Positions 1 to 8,120 of a stretch of 64,000 nt of DNA are shown here, in pieces (the first letter of the stretch is position 1; each line of letters begins with the position of its first letter). Made by a program: the position numbers and the translations under genes. Under the pieces are notes generated by a model. It ran no database searches. It was not told the origin of the DNA and saw nothing but the letters and a program-made list of their open reading frames with translations. Source of the DNA: Curtobacterium sp. GC_Cur_3 (GTDB taxonomy: Bacteria; Actinomycetota; Actinomycetes; Actinomycetales; Microbacteriaceae); NCBI RefSeq assembly GCF_026544205.1, contig NZ_JALNUI010000003.1:62001-126000 (forward strand). Direction: 5' to 3'.

Positions 1-7
1 TCGGCGG

Positions 8-13
8 TACGGT
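8..13 (+). promoter_or_regulatory. -10 hexamer of leaderless gene 20..490
   Basis: TACGGT sits 6 nt before the ATG at 20, the spacing expected if transcription starts at the start codon. No Shine-Dalgarno sequence is visible in the 19 nt available. Confidence 0.4.
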
Positions 14-19
14 CGTCGC

Positions 20-490
20 ATGGACAGGTCCGAGGTCATCGCTGCCGCCGCAGCCGCACACGCCGCCCGCATCGCCGCTGCCGGCGGTGACGACTCCGCC
101 GCTCGGGACCGGGCCGAGTCGGCAGCGTCGGCGCCGCAGGACCACAGCCGCGTGGACGAGGCCGACCGGGCCGCTGACCGCACCGAGGGAGTCCTCTCGG
201 ACTGGCGCCGGATGGGCACCCGCCGCGGGGTGTCCCCGGACGCCCAGGTCCGGGCAGCGTGGTCCGTCGGCGGCGTCCCCGACCCGGGCCCCGGCCGAGC
301 GCTGGCGAACGTGCTGCTCTCGACGGCGGGTCACGCGGGTCGCGTCGCCGATGCCGCTCGCCGCAACGAACGCCTGAGCGGCGCCGCCCGCACGGCAGCG
401 CGCCGCACGGTCCGGCGGTACACGGACCACGGCGCCGAGATGTCGACCCTCGGGGACGTCCTCCGCGACCAGCGGCCCGACGCCGAGTAG
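20..490 (+). CDS. Hypothetical protein, Ala/Arg-rich, 156 aa
   Basis: I do not recognise this protein. It is soluble-looking, has no signal peptide or membrane segment, and is rich in Ala, Arg and Asp, with long polar helical stretches (residues 1-60 and 95-140). The ATG at 20 fits a leaderless transcript because TACGGT precedes it by 6 nt. It converges on the MDR oxidoreductase gene, with a strong hairpin (530-567) between the two stops. The window edge hides its upstream neighbour. An overlapping frame is also open here, as is usual in DNA this GC-rich, but this frame has the better start and a clean stop before the hairpin. Confidence 0.6.
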   Translation: MDRSEVIAAAAAAHAARIAAAGGDDSAARDRAESAASAPQDHSRVDEADRAADRTEGVLSDWRRMGTRRGVSPDAQVRAAWSVGGVPDPGPGRALANVLLSTAGHAGRVADAARRNERLSGAARTAARRTVRRYTDHGAEMSTLGDVLRDQRPDAE

Positions 491-529
491 GGCACCGAGC
501 AGCAGGCACCGGACCGCACCCCGGGAACG

Positions 530-567
530 ACGGGAGGCTCGGTGCCCGCTGGCCCCGAGCCTCCCGT
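530..567. terminator. Hairpin of the GGGAGGCTCGG family, probable bidirectional terminator
   Basis: A perfect 13-bp stem (530-542 with 555-567) around a 12-nt loop lies between two converging genes. The arms read ACGGGAGGCTCGG and its complement, the same sequence as the hairpins at 39332, 45564 and 61399. There is no clear U-tract. Confidence 0.6.
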
Positions 568-582
568 CCGGAGTCCCAGACG

Positions 583-1572
583 CTACGGGCGCAGGAGCAC
601 CTTGCCGACGCGACCGGCGGTGTCCGAGGCGCGGACCGCGTCGCGGACGTCCTCGAACACGAAGGTCTCGGCGACGGGGAGCGTCAGCGACCCGTCCAGC
701 ACGCGCTGGATGAGCTCACCGAAGAGCTGCTGCTTCGTGTCGGCGGGCATGGTGCGCGACACGACGCTGCCCCAGAAGCCCTTGACGGTGACCTGCTTGA
801 AGATCACGGCACCGGAGGGGATCTCCATCATCGGCGACGCCATGGCGCCGAAGACGACGAGCGTGCCGTTCTCGGCGAGGGTCGAGACGATGTCGGCTGC
901 GGCCTTCCCGCCGACGGACTCGACGCCCGCGACGATCGGTGCGCCACCGGTGAGGGCCGTGACCTGGTCCTGCCAGTCCTCGGCGTCCGTGGCGACGATG
1001 CGCTCGATGCCCTGTTCGCGGAGCTCGTCGACACCGGCAGCGCGACGCACCAGCCCGATGACGTTGACGCCCCGCGCTGCGGCGAGCTGCGCGACCATGC
1101 GGCCGACGGCGCCGTTCGCGGCGTTCTGGATGAGCCAGTCGCCCTCGTGCAGGTCGAGCGAGTGCAGCAGGCTGATGGCGCTGAACGGCATCGAGACGAG
1201 CTGGGCGGCGGACTCGTCGTCCATGGCCTCGGGCACGGGGATGAGCCCGGCCGCGTCCGCGACGTAGTACTCGGCCCACACGCCGAAGGTCCCACCGGCG
1301 ACGCGCTGGCCGACGGTGAGGTTCGTGACGCCCTCGCCGAGGGCCTCGACGACGCCGAGCGCCTCGGTGCCGGACTGGGCGGGCAGCTCGGGCTTGAAGC
1401 CGTAGGTGCCCCGCACGGTCCACAGGTCGTGGTTGTGGATGGGGGAGAGGACCGTGCGGACCAGGACCTGGCCGGCGGCGGGCTGGGGGACCGGGCGCTC
1501 GGCGACGGTCAGGACGTCGGCGGGCTCGGCGAAGGTCTCGTGGACGACTGCGCGCATGGTGGAGTCGGTCAT
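583..1572 (-). CDS. MDR-family NAD(P)H-dependent oxidoreductase (quinone/enoyl reductase type), zinc-free
   Basis: This 329-aa medium-chain dehydrogenase/reductase has the N-terminal GroES-like fold (about residues 8-125, with GVGRV-like turns around VTNLTVGQRVAGG) and a Rossmann domain with the nucleotide motif NAANGAVGRMVAQLA near residue 150. The cysteine ligands of zinc alcohol dehydrogenases are absent, so a zinc-independent quinone or 2-enoyl reductase is likely. It follows ohr by only 3 nt (ohr stop 1576, this start 1572) in the order ohrR-ohr-MDR. It therefore probably belongs to the peroxide response and may reduce reactive carbonyls or quinones formed by lipid peroxidation. The substrate cannot be read from sequence. 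MRAVV at residue 6 is an alternative start. Confidence 0.85.
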   Translation of the reverse strand: MTDSTMRAVVHETFAEPADVLTVAERPVPQPAAGQVLVRTVLSPIHNHDLWTVRGTYGFKPELPAQSGTEALGVVEALGEGVTNLTVGQRVAGGTFGVWAEYYVADAAGLIPVPEAMDDESAAQLVSMPFSAISLLHSLDLHEGDWLIQNAANGAVGRMVAQLAAARGVNVIGLVRRAAGVDELREQGIERIVATDAEDWQDQVTALTGGAPIVAGVESVGGKAAADIVSTLAENGTLVVFGAMASPMMEIPSGAVIFKQVTVKGFWGSVVSRTMPADTKQQLFGELIQRVLDGSLTLPVAETFVFEDVRDAVRASDTAGRVGKVLLRP

Positions 1573-1575
1573 GGG

Positions 1576-1998
1576 TCAGTCCTCCGAGACGGTAATGGTG
1601 ACGTCGATGTTGCCGCGCGTCGCGTTCGAGTACGGGCACACCTGGTGGGCGGCGTCCGCGAGGGCCTGGGCCTGGTCGTGGTCCATGCCCGGGATGACGA
1701 CCTCGAGCATGACGGCGAGCTGGAAGCCGCCCTGGCCGTTCGGGCCGATCTGCACGCGACCGCCGACGGACGAGTCGGTCACCTTGACCTTCTGCGAGCG
1801 GGCGACGCCCTGCAGTGCGGAGTGGAAGCACGCGGCGTAGCCGGCGGCGAAGAGCTGCTCGGGGTTGGCGCCGTTGCCGGAGCCGCCCATGTCCTTCGGG
1901 ATCGCCATGTCGAGGTCGACGCGGCCGTCGCTGGTGGCGACGTGGCCGTTCCGGCCCTCTCCGGTGGAGATGGCTTCTGCGGTGTAGAGGACGTCCAT
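1576..1998 (-). CDS. ohr: Organic hydroperoxide resistance protein (Ohr, OsmC family)
   Basis: A 140-aa OsmC/Ohr-fold thiol peroxidase that reduces organic and fatty-acid hydroperoxides in the cytoplasm. The two redox cysteines are in place: C57 in AAGYAACFHSAL and C121 in VCPYSNATRGN. The length is typical of Ohr. It lies 106 nt downstream of the ohrR regulator and directly upstream of an MDR reductase, all transcribed leftward. Control by OhrR is expected from the family. The start at 1998 is preceded by an AGGAA-type Shine-Dalgarno sequence on the minus strand. Confidence 0.95.
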   Translation of the reverse strand: MDVLYTAEAISTGEGRNGHVATSDGRVDLDMAIPKDMGGSGNGANPEQLFAAGYAACFHSALQGVARSQKVKVTDSSVGGRVQIGPNGQGGFQLAVMLEVVIPGMDHDQAQALADAAHQVCPYSNATRGNIDVTITVSED

Positions 1999-2104
1999 GG
2001 TGGAGGTTCCTTTCCTTCGTGGGGTCAGTGGTCCGTGGGTGGGCGCGCGGCCGAGTCTCGGCTGGGCGGGCAGTTCGCGGCCGACGGAGGCCGCAGGACG
2101 TCCG

Positions 2105-2614
2105 TCAGGGCGAGACTCGGGACGGCGCGGGCGCCGTGCCCGGCGCGGGCGCCGTGGCCGGCGCCGGCGTCGGCGCCGTGGCGGGCGCTGCGGCGGCGTG
2201 CATCGTCTCGGTCAGACGGTGCAGGGTCTGGATGAGCTCGGCGGCGGCGCGCTCGTCGGGCAGCCCGGTGCCGGCGGCGATCCGCCCGGGGATGTCCGCG
2301 AGCTCGCCCCGGAGGGCACGCCCGCGCTCGCCGGTGGTGACGGTCACGACGCGCTCGTCGGCACTGCGACGCTCACGGCGCACCAGGTCCGACTGCTCCA
2401 TGCGGCGCAGCAGCGGCGACAGGGTGCCGGAGTCGAGCTGCAGGTGCTCCCCGAGGCCGGAGACGGTCTGGTCGCCCTCCACCCACAGGGTGACGAGGAC
2501 GAGGTACTGCGGGTACGTCAGCCCCCACGGCTCGAGCATCGAGCGGTAGGCCTGCGTGGTGGCGCGGGTCGCTGCGTAGAGGGAGAAGCACACCATCTCG
2601 TCGGTCACGGGCAT
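2105..2614 (-). CDS. ohrR: MarR-family peroxide-sensing repressor OhrR
   Basis: A 169-aa MarR-type winged-helix regulator. The N-terminus MPVTDEMVCFSLYAATRA matches the OhrR signature, with the peroxide-sensing cysteine at C9 followed by LTYPQYLVLVTLW. The recognition helix lies in LDSGTLSPLLRRMEQ and the wing carries DERVVTVT. I chose the ATG at 2614 over an in-frame start at 2662 because the longer form would run through an inverted-repeat operator, and because GACGGT lies 6 nt upstream of 2614. The C-terminal 30 residues are Ala/Pro repeats (PAPATAPAPGTAPAPS) not typical of the family. It heads the ohrR-ohr-MDR unit and diverges from the mevalonate operon. Confidence 0.9.
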   Translation of the reverse strand: MPVTDEMVCFSLYAATRATTQAYRSMLEPWGLTYPQYLVLVTLWVEGDQTVSGLGEHLQLDSGTLSPLLRRMEQSDLVRRERRSADERVVTVTTGERGRALRGELADIPGRIAAGTGLPDERAAAELIQTLHRLTETMHAAAAPATAPTPAPATAPAPGTAPAPSRVSP

Positions 2615-2620
2615 GACTCC

Positions 2621-2626
2621 ACCGTC
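2621..2626 (-). promoter_or_regulatory. -10 hexamer of ohrR
   Basis: Read on the minus strand this is GACGGT, 6 nt from the ATG at 2614, which suggests a leaderless transcript. The palindromic operator at 2632-2651 would cover the -35 region. Confidence 0.4.
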
Positions 2627-2631
2627 GCACA

Positions 2632-2651
2632 CAACCGGGTTGCGCACAACC
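2632..2651. promoter_or_regulatory. Probable OhrR operator: overlapping inverted repeats
   Basis: Two overlapping inverted repeats share a half-site: CAACCGGGTTG at 2632-2642 (arms CAACC/GGTTG) and GGTTGCGCACAACC at 2638-2651. They lie immediately upstream of the ohrR -10, in the ohrR/mevalonate kinase divergent region. MarR/OhrR autoregulation through such sites is known; its use here is inferred. Confidence 0.55.
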
Positions 2652-2690
2652 TTCCCGAGCACCTGCTGAGCGGTCGTGCAGCGAGGCCGT

Positions 2691-2696
2691 TAGGCT
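2691..2696 (+). promoter_or_regulatory. -10 hexamer of the mevalonate operon
   Basis: TAGGCT followed by GA, 13 nt before the mevalonate kinase ATG. It shares the TAGGNT core seen before ubiA, ybaK-like, metG and other genes here. The leader would be only about 6-7 nt long. Confidence 0.4.
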
Positions 2697-2709
2697 GACG
2701 GGACCAACG

Positions 2710-3687
2710 ATGACCAGCAACCACCCAGCCTCGGCACGAACCACGACCCCGCGAGTCGGCTCGTCGACGTCCCACGGCAAGACGATCCTGATCGGCGAGC
2801 ACGCCGTGGTGTACGGCGCACCCGCCCTCGTGCTCCCGGTCAACGACGTCCGGGTCACGGCCACGGTCACCCCGACCCCGGGCAGCAGCGGCCACGGGCT
2901 CGAGTCCGCGGTGCACACCGGCCCGCTCGACCTCGCCCCCGCCGCGGTCATGCCGACGGTGACGGCGGTCACCGCCACCCTGCGGCACCTCGGCGTCACG
3001 GACCAGCACTTCCACGTGCGCGTGGACAGCGACGTCCCGACCGCCCGCGGCATGGGCTCGAGCGCCGCGGTCGCCGCCGCGGTCACGGCCGCCGTCGCCG
3101 ACGCCCTCGGGGTCACCCTCGACGCCCAGACCCACCACGACCTGATCCAGGAGTGCGAGCGCGTCGCCCATGGTCGGCCGTCCGGACTCGACGCCCGCGG
3201 GGTCGTCGCGGACCTGCCCGTCTGGTTCGAGGACGGCCACATCGAGCCCGTCGACGTCACCGGGGAGTTCGTCTTCGTCGTCGCCGACACCGGTGTGCCC
3301 GGCCACACCCGCGGCGCGGTCGCAGCCGTCCGCGAGCACCACGACCGGGCCCCCGCCGAGGTCGATGCGGTGATCGGACAGATCGGCGACCTGGCCCGAC
3401 GCGCACGGGGGACACTGGTCGACGGCGATGCCCAGGCACTCGGTGCCACCATGGACGCCGCGCACGCACTGCTGACCACCCTCGACGTGTCGAGCGACGA
3501 CCTCGACCGCCTCGTCGGCGCCGCCCGCAGCGCGGACGCCCTCGGCGCGAAGCTCACGGGCGGTGGACGGGGCGGCTGCGTCCTCACACTCGCCGCCGAC
3601 GGCGACCACGCGGTCCGGATCGCCGACGCGCTCCGTGCCGCCGGTGCCACCGCCACCTGGACCACTCGGATCGGAGACCGTGCCTGA
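2710..3687 (+). CDS. Mevalonate kinase
   Basis: A 325-aa GHMP kinase that phosphorylates mevalonate to 5-phosphomevalonate, the first ATP-dependent step after HMG-CoA reductase. It shows GHMP motif 1 (GKTILIGEHAVVYGAPAL, about residues 24-41), the glycine-rich ATP loop (ARGMGSSAAVAAAV, about 113-126) and the C-terminal motif LTGGGRGGCV (about 282-291). The GEHAVV form is the mevalonate kinase signature. It is first in a five-gene operon and its stop codon overlaps the next ATG (ATGA). The operon promoter is probably the TAGGCT at 2691, next to the OhrR operator, but nothing shows that OhrR acts in this direction. Confidence 0.95.
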   Translation: MTSNHPASARTTTPRVGSSTSHGKTILIGEHAVVYGAPALVLPVNDVRVTATVTPTPGSSGHGLESAVHTGPLDLAPAAVMPTVTAVTATLRHLGVTDQHFHVRVDSDVPTARGMGSSAAVAAAVTAAVADALGVTLDAQTHHDLIQECERVAHGRPSGLDARGVVADLPVWFEDGHIEPVDVTGEFVFVVADTGVPGHTRGAVAAVREHHDRAPAEVDAVIGQIGDLARRARGTLVDGDAQALGATMDAAHALLTTLDVSSDDLDRLVGAARSADALGAKLTGGGRGGCVLTLAADGDHAVRIADALRAAGATATWTTRIGDRA

Positions 3688-4745
3688 TGACCGCCACCGC
3701 CGTCGCGCACCCCAACATCGCCCTCGTGAAGTACTGGGGCAAGGCGGACGCCGACCTCGCGCTGCCCGCGACGGGCAGCGTCTCGATGGGCCTCGACGTC
3801 TTCCCGACGACGACCTCCGTCACCCTGCAGGACAGCCTGGAGGCCCTGGGCCCACGCCGGCCGGTACCTGACCGTCGCGAAGCGGCGGGCAGGCCGAGCC
3901 CGGGGGGAGATGCGTTCGTCCTGAACGGTCGCGTCGTCGACGACGGTCCCCTGACACGCGTCGAGCGGTTCCTCGACCTGGTCCGTGAGCTGGCGGGGAG
4001 CGACGCGCGCGCGTCCGTCGAGTCGACGAACACGGTGCCGACGGGTGCCGGCCTGGCCTCGAGCGCGTCCGGCTTCGCGGCGCTCGCCACCGCGGCGGCG
4101 GCGGCCTACGGCCTCGAGCTGTCCGAGCGCGACCTGTCCCGGCTCGCCCGGCGCGGATCGGGGTCGGCCACGCGGTCGATCCCCGGCGGGGTGTCCGTCT
4201 GGCACGCGGGTGACGACCAGGGCTCGTTCGCCGAGACGATCCCGGCGCCGCCGATGGCCATGGTGGTCGTGACGATCAACCACGGCCCGAAGGAGATCGG
4301 CTCGCGCGAGGCGATGCGCCGCACGATCGCCACGTCGCCGTTCTACCCGGCGTGGGTGACCTCGACGACCCAGACCGTCACCGACATGCTCGACGCCTGC
4401 GCCGCGGGGGACTTCACCCGCGTGGGCGAGCTCACCGAGAGCAACGCGCTCCGCATGCACGCCACGATCGAGGGCTCGTTCCCGCCCATCCGCTACCTCA
4501 CCGCCCGCAGCGTCGCGGTGTTCGACGCCGTCGCCGAGCTGCGCGCATCGGGCCTCGAGGCCTACGCCACCGCCGACGCCGGGCCCAACGTCGTCGTCCT
4601 CACGAAGCCCGAGGACCGGGGTGCCGTGGCGTCCGCGCTCGGGCACCTGGGCGACGTCATCGAGTCCGGTACGGGACCCGCCGCGCGCGTGGTCCGCTCC
4701 GAAGGAACGGGGAGCCAGCCCGTCCAGAAGGAGTCCGCCGAGTGA
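3687..4745 (+). CDS. mvaD: Diphosphomevalonate decarboxylase
   Basis: This 352-aa GHMP-family enzyme decarboxylates 5-diphosphomevalonate to isopentenyl diphosphate. The N-terminus (AHPNIALVKYWGKAD) is diagnostic, as are GAGLASSASGFAALA (about residues 119-133) and GSGSATRSIPGGVSVW (about 158-173). The frame stays open far upstream through mevalonate kinase, but the real start is the ATG at 3687, which overlaps the kinase stop. An Arg/Pro/Gly-rich segment at about residues 50-75 (LGPRRPVPDRREAAGR) interrupts the usual strand before FVLNG and looks like a lineage-specific insertion. The stop overlaps the GTG of the next gene. Confidence 0.95.
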   Translation: MTATAVAHPNIALVKYWGKADADLALPATGSVSMGLDVFPTTTSVTLQDSLEALGPRRPVPDRREAAGRPSPGGDAFVLNGRVVDDGPLTRVERFLDLVRELAGSDARASVESTNTVPTGAGLASSASGFAALATAAAAAYGLELSERDLSRLARRGSGSATRSIPGGVSVWHAGDDQGSFAETIPAPPMAMVVVTINHGPKEIGSREAMRRTIATSPFYPAWVTSTTQTVTDMLDACAAGDFTRVGELTESNALRMHATIEGSFPPIRYLTARSVAVFDAVAELRASGLEAYATADAGPNVVVLTKPEDRGAVASALGHLGDVIESGTGPAARVVRSEGTGSQPVQKESAE

Positions 4746-5830
4746 TCGAGTTCCGCGCCCACGGCAAGTTGTTCGTCGCAGGGGAGTACGCCGTCGTCGA
4801 GCCCGGGCAGCCGTCCGTGCTCATCGCCCTCGACCGCGCCATCACGGCCACCGTCGCCGAGGGCCACGGCGCCGGCAGCGTGCACTCCGAGGAGTACGGA
4901 CACTTGCCGCTGACGTGGACCCGGGCCGAGGACGGCCTGGCGCTCGACCGCGAGCACCACCCGTACGACTACGTGATGGCGACGATCGACCTCGTCGAGA
5001 AGCTCCGTGCCGAGCTCGGGATCGAACCGCGCTTCCACGACCTGCGCATCATGAGCCAGCTCGACGACGCCAGCGGCCGCAAGTTCGGCCTCGGGTCGTC
5101 CGCCGCCGTGACCGTCGCGACCGTCGGCGCCCTCGACCGCTTCTACGGCCTCGGGCTGACCCAGCGCCAGCGCTTCCAGACCGCCCTGCTCGCCACCATC
5201 CGGGTGAACCCCCGCGCGTCCGGCGGTGACCTCGCCGCGAGCACGTTCGGCGGGTGGCTCCGCTACAGCGCACCGGACCGCGAGCGCCTCGCCGAGCACC
5301 TCGAGACCCGCACCGTGTCCGAGATCCTGCACGACGCCGCCGCGTGGGAGGGCTTCGACGTCGAACGCCTGCCCGAGCCCGAGGACCTGCGGCTGCTCGT
5401 CGGCTGGACCGGGTCGCCGGCGTCCACCACGAAGCTCGTCGGTGCCGTGCGTCGGCACCGCAACGGCGGCTACGCGACGTTCCTCGACGACAGCCGGAGC
5501 TGCGTCGACGACCTGACCACGGGCCTCCAGACCGGCGACGCCCAGCGCACGCTCGACGCGCTCCGTCGGGCCCGCGGACTCATGCAGCGACTCGGCGACT
5601 CCGTCGGCTCGAGCATCGAGACCGAGCGCCTGACCACCCTCTGCGACGTCGTCGAACGTGCCGGCGGGGCGGCCAAGCCGTCCGGCGCCGGCGGCGGCGA
5701 CTGCGGCATCGCGCTCGTCCCCGCGGACGGCGACATCCCGAGCATCCTCCGCGAGTGGGAGGCCCACGACATCCGGCACCTCACCATCGCCGTGCAACCC
5801 CCGGAAGGCCCCCTCGATGCACACCGCTGA
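4742..5830 (+). CDS. Phosphomevalonate kinase
   Basis: A 362-aa GHMP kinase that converts 5-phosphomevalonate to 5-diphosphomevalonate. Motifs are HGKLFVAGEYAVVEPGQP at residues 6-23 (the GEYAVVEP form is typical of phosphomevalonate kinase), FGLGSSAAVTVAT at about 115-127 and GAGGGDCGIAL near the C-terminus. Translation most likely starts at the GTG at 4742, which overlaps the mvaD stop by 4 nt; earlier in-frame starts would run deep into mvaD. It supplies the substrate of the upstream decarboxylase, so gene order and reaction order differ, as in the Streptomyces mevalonate cluster. Confidence 0.95.
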   Translation: MIEFRAHGKLFVAGEYAVVEPGQPSVLIALDRAITATVAEGHGAGSVHSEEYGHLPLTWTRAEDGLALDREHHPYDYVMATIDLVEKLRAELGIEPRFHDLRIMSQLDDASGRKFGLGSSAAVTVATVGALDRFYGLGLTQRQRFQTALLATIRVNPRASGGDLAASTFGGWLRYSAPDRERLAEHLETRTVSEILHDAAAWEGFDVERLPEPEDLRLLVGWTGSPASTTKLVGAVRRHRNGGYATFLDDSRSCVDDLTTGLQTGDAQRTLDALRRARGLMQRLGDSVGSSIETERLTTLCDVVERAGGAAKPSGAGGGDCGIALVPADGDIPSILREWEAHDIRHLTIAVQPPEGPLDAHR

Positions 5831-6896
5831 CAAGACCACCACCCAGACCCCGATCCCGACCCGCTGGGTCGGACCGATCCGGGTCAGCGGCAACGCGGTG
5901 GAGGGCGAACACGAGGTCCCGCTCGCCACGTACGAGTCGCCGCTGTGGCCGTCCGTCGGCCGCGGTGCCCGCATCTCCCGCATGGTCGAGGGGGGCATCG
6001 TCGCGACGGTCGTCGACGAGCGGATGACCCGCTCGGTCGTCGTGCGGGCCTCGAGCGCCGCCGCCGCCCACATGGCCACGGGACGGATCCTGGCGCGCCA
6101 GGCCGAGCTCGAGCAGGTCGTCGTCGGGCAGAGCCGGTTCGCCAAGCTCATCGAGGTGCACCCGGAGATCGTCGGGGACCTGCTGTTCCTGCGCTTCGCG
6201 TTCACGACGGGCGACGCCTCGGGCCACAACATGGTGACGCAGGCCGCGGACAGGCTGCTGCCGACGATCCTGGCGTGGGAGCCGGAGCTGTCGTACGTGT
6301 CGATCTCGGGGAACTTCTGCTCCGACAAGAAGGCCACGGCGGTGAACGGCATCCGCGGGCGCGGGCGGCACACGATCGCCGAGATCGTCCTGCCCGGCAT
6401 GGTCGTCGAGCGGTTCCTCAAGTCCTCCACCGAGCGGATCGTGGAGCTGAACACCGCGAAGAACCTGGTCGGGTCGACGATCGCCGGGGCCCTGCGCTCC
6501 GCGAACGCCCACTACGCCAACATGCTCCTCGGCTTCTACCTGGCCACCGGACAGGACGCCGCCAACATCGTCGAGGGCTCGCAGGGCATCACCTTCGCGG
6601 AGGCCCGCGGCGACGACCTGTACTTCTCCTGCTCGCTGCCGCACCTCATCGTCGGCACGGTCGGCAACGGCAAGGGCAACGACCTGCCCGTCGTCGAGGA
6701 CGCGCTGGTGCGCCTCGGCTGCCGTGAGGACCGCGAGCCCGGCCTCAACGCACGACGACTCGCCGGCCTCTGCGCCGCGACCGTGCTCTGCGGCGAGCTG
6801 TCCCTGCTCGCCGCGCAGACCAACCCCGGTGAACTCATGGCGGCGCACGTCGCCATGGAACGTGCCGGATCGACGAAGGGCGGCGACGCAGCATGA
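5817..6896 (+). CDS. Hydroxymethylglutaryl-CoA reductase
   Basis: A 359-aa HMG-CoA reductase that makes mevalonate from HMG-CoA with NAD(P)H. It has no N-terminal membrane domain, so it is a soluble bacterial form. Recognisable blocks are the catalytic-Glu region near GGIVATVVDERMTRS, the nucleotide loop TTGDASGHNMV (D at residue 133), GNFCSDKKATAVNGIRGRG with the catalytic lysine, and GTVGNGKGNDLP. The canonical DAMGMN is DASGHN here and GTVGGGT is GTVGNGK, so this is a divergent clade whose cofactor preference cannot be read. The ATG at 5817 overlaps the upstream gene by 14 nt; the downstream overlap is ATGA. Confidence 0.9.
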   Translation: MHTADKTTTQTPIPTRWVGPIRVSGNAVEGEHEVPLATYESPLWPSVGRGARISRMVEGGIVATVVDERMTRSVVVRASSAAAAHMATGRILARQAELEQVVVGQSRFAKLIEVHPEIVGDLLFLRFAFTTGDASGHNMVTQAADRLLPTILAWEPELSYVSISGNFCSDKKATAVNGIRGRGRHTIAEIVLPGMVVERFLKSSTERIVELNTAKNLVGSTIAGALRSANAHYANMLLGFYLATGQDAANIVEGSQGITFAEARGDDLYFSCSLPHLIVGTVGNGKGNDLPVVEDALVRLGCREDREPGLNARRLAGLCAATVLCGELSLLAAQTNPGELMAAHVAMERAGSTKGGDAA

Positions 6897-8056
6897 GCGT
6901 CATCGGCATCCACGACCTGGCGGTCGCGACGGGGCACCACGTGCTCGAACTGGACGACCTGGCCGAACGGCTCGGCGTCGACCCCGCGAAGTACCACGTC
7001 GGCATCGGGCAGGACGCCTTCAGCGTGCCGGCACCCGACGAGGACATCGTCACGATGGGCGCCGCCGCGGCCAAGCAGGTCATCGACCGGCACGGCTCCG
7101 ACGGCATCCGCACGGTGCTGTTCGCGACCGAGTCCGGCATCGACCAGTCCAAGGCCGCCGGCGTCTTCGTGCACGGGCTGCTCGGCCTGCCGCAGGCCGT
7201 CCGCGTCGTCGAGCTGAAGCAGGCCTGCTACGGCGGGGCCGCGGCGCTCCAGCTCGCGCTCGGCATCATCGCGCGGAACCCCGACGAGCGCGTGCTCGTC
7301 ATCGCGGCCGACGTCGCCCGCTACGACGTCGACACCGCGGCCGAGCCCACGCAGGGCGCCGGTGCGGTCGCGGTCCTGGTGTCCGCCGACCCGGACCTGA
7401 TCGAGATCGAGCCGCTCTCCGGGCTGTTCACCGCGGACGTCGACGACTTCTGGCGGCCGAACGACCGCTCCACCGCGCTCGTCGACGGGCGGCTCTCCGT
7501 CAGCGCCTACGTCGACGCCTTCATCGGCGCCTGGGACGACCTCGCGTCGCGCGGCGGTCCGGCGTACGACACGATCGACCGCTTCGTGCACCACCAGCCC
7601 TTCACGAAGATGGCGCTCAAGGCCCACCGCAAGCTCACCCAGCACGTGGGCGTGCCGTTCGACGAGACCGAGCTGCAGACCGGCTTCACGTACAACCGGC
7701 AGGTCGGCAACACGTACACGGCGTCGCTCTGGATCGCGCTCGCGGCCGTGCTCGACCTGGACGACGACCTCGACGGCACCCGCATCGGGATGTTCAGCTA
7801 CGGCTCGGGCAGCGTCGGCGAGCTCATCACCGGCATCGTGCGGCCCGGGTACCGCGACCACCGTCGCCAGGGAACGGTCCGCGCCGACCTCGACGCCCGC
7901 GTGCCGCTGACCGTGGACGCCTACCGCGCCCTGCACGCCGACGGTGCCGCGACGAGCCAGGACGTCGACCGCCCCCGCGTGACGGCGGCCCCGTTCCGGT
8001 TCGCCGGCGTCCTCGGCGGCGCACGGCGCTACGAGGCGACCACCCCCGCGGCCTGA
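6893..8056 (+). CDS. Hydroxymethylglutaryl-CoA synthase
   Basis: This 387-aa thiolase-fold enzyme condenses acetyl-CoA with acetoacetyl-CoA and feeds HMG-CoA to the reductase encoded just upstream. The nucleophile is C112 in ELKQACYGGAAAL. FVHHQPFTKMALKAHRK contains the catalytic histidine, and FSYGSGSVGELITG is the usual C-terminal glycine block. The start is the ATG overlapping the reductase stop. It is the last gene of the mevalonate operon; a hairpin follows at 8065-8088. The gene order matches the Streptomyces CL190-type cluster except that no type II isopentenyl-diphosphate isomerase gene is present. Confidence 0.95.
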   Translation: MSVIGIHDLAVATGHHVLELDDLAERLGVDPAKYHVGIGQDAFSVPAPDEDIVTMGAAAAKQVIDRHGSDGIRTVLFATESGIDQSKAAGVFVHGLLGLPQAVRVVELKQACYGGAAALQLALGIIARNPDERVLVIAADVARYDVDTAAEPTQGAGAVAVLVSADPDLIEIEPLSGLFTADVDDFWRPNDRSTALVDGRLSVSAYVDAFIGAWDDLASRGGPAYDTIDRFVHHQPFTKMALKAHRKLTQHVGVPFDETELQTGFTYNRQVGNTYTASLWIALAAVLDLDDDLDGTRIGMFSYGSGSVGELITGIVRPGYRDHRRQGTVRADLDARVPLTVDAYRALHADGAATSQDVDRPRVTAAPFRFAGVLGGARRYEATTPAA

Positions 8057-8064
8057 GCCGCGGG

Positions 8065-8088
8065 ACGGGAGCACCCCGAGCCTCCCGT
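8065..8088 (+). terminator. Short hairpin after the mevalonate operon
   Basis: ACGGGAG (8065-8071) pairs with CTCCCGT (8082-8088) over a 10-nt loop, 9 nt after the HMG-CoA synthase stop. It is a reduced member of the GGGAGGCTCG hairpin family. Its last base is the first base of TATCGT, a possible -10 for the next gene. Confidence 0.4.
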
Positions 8089-8120
8089 ATCGTTGTCCTG
8101 ACGACTGCGAGGGGAAGACG

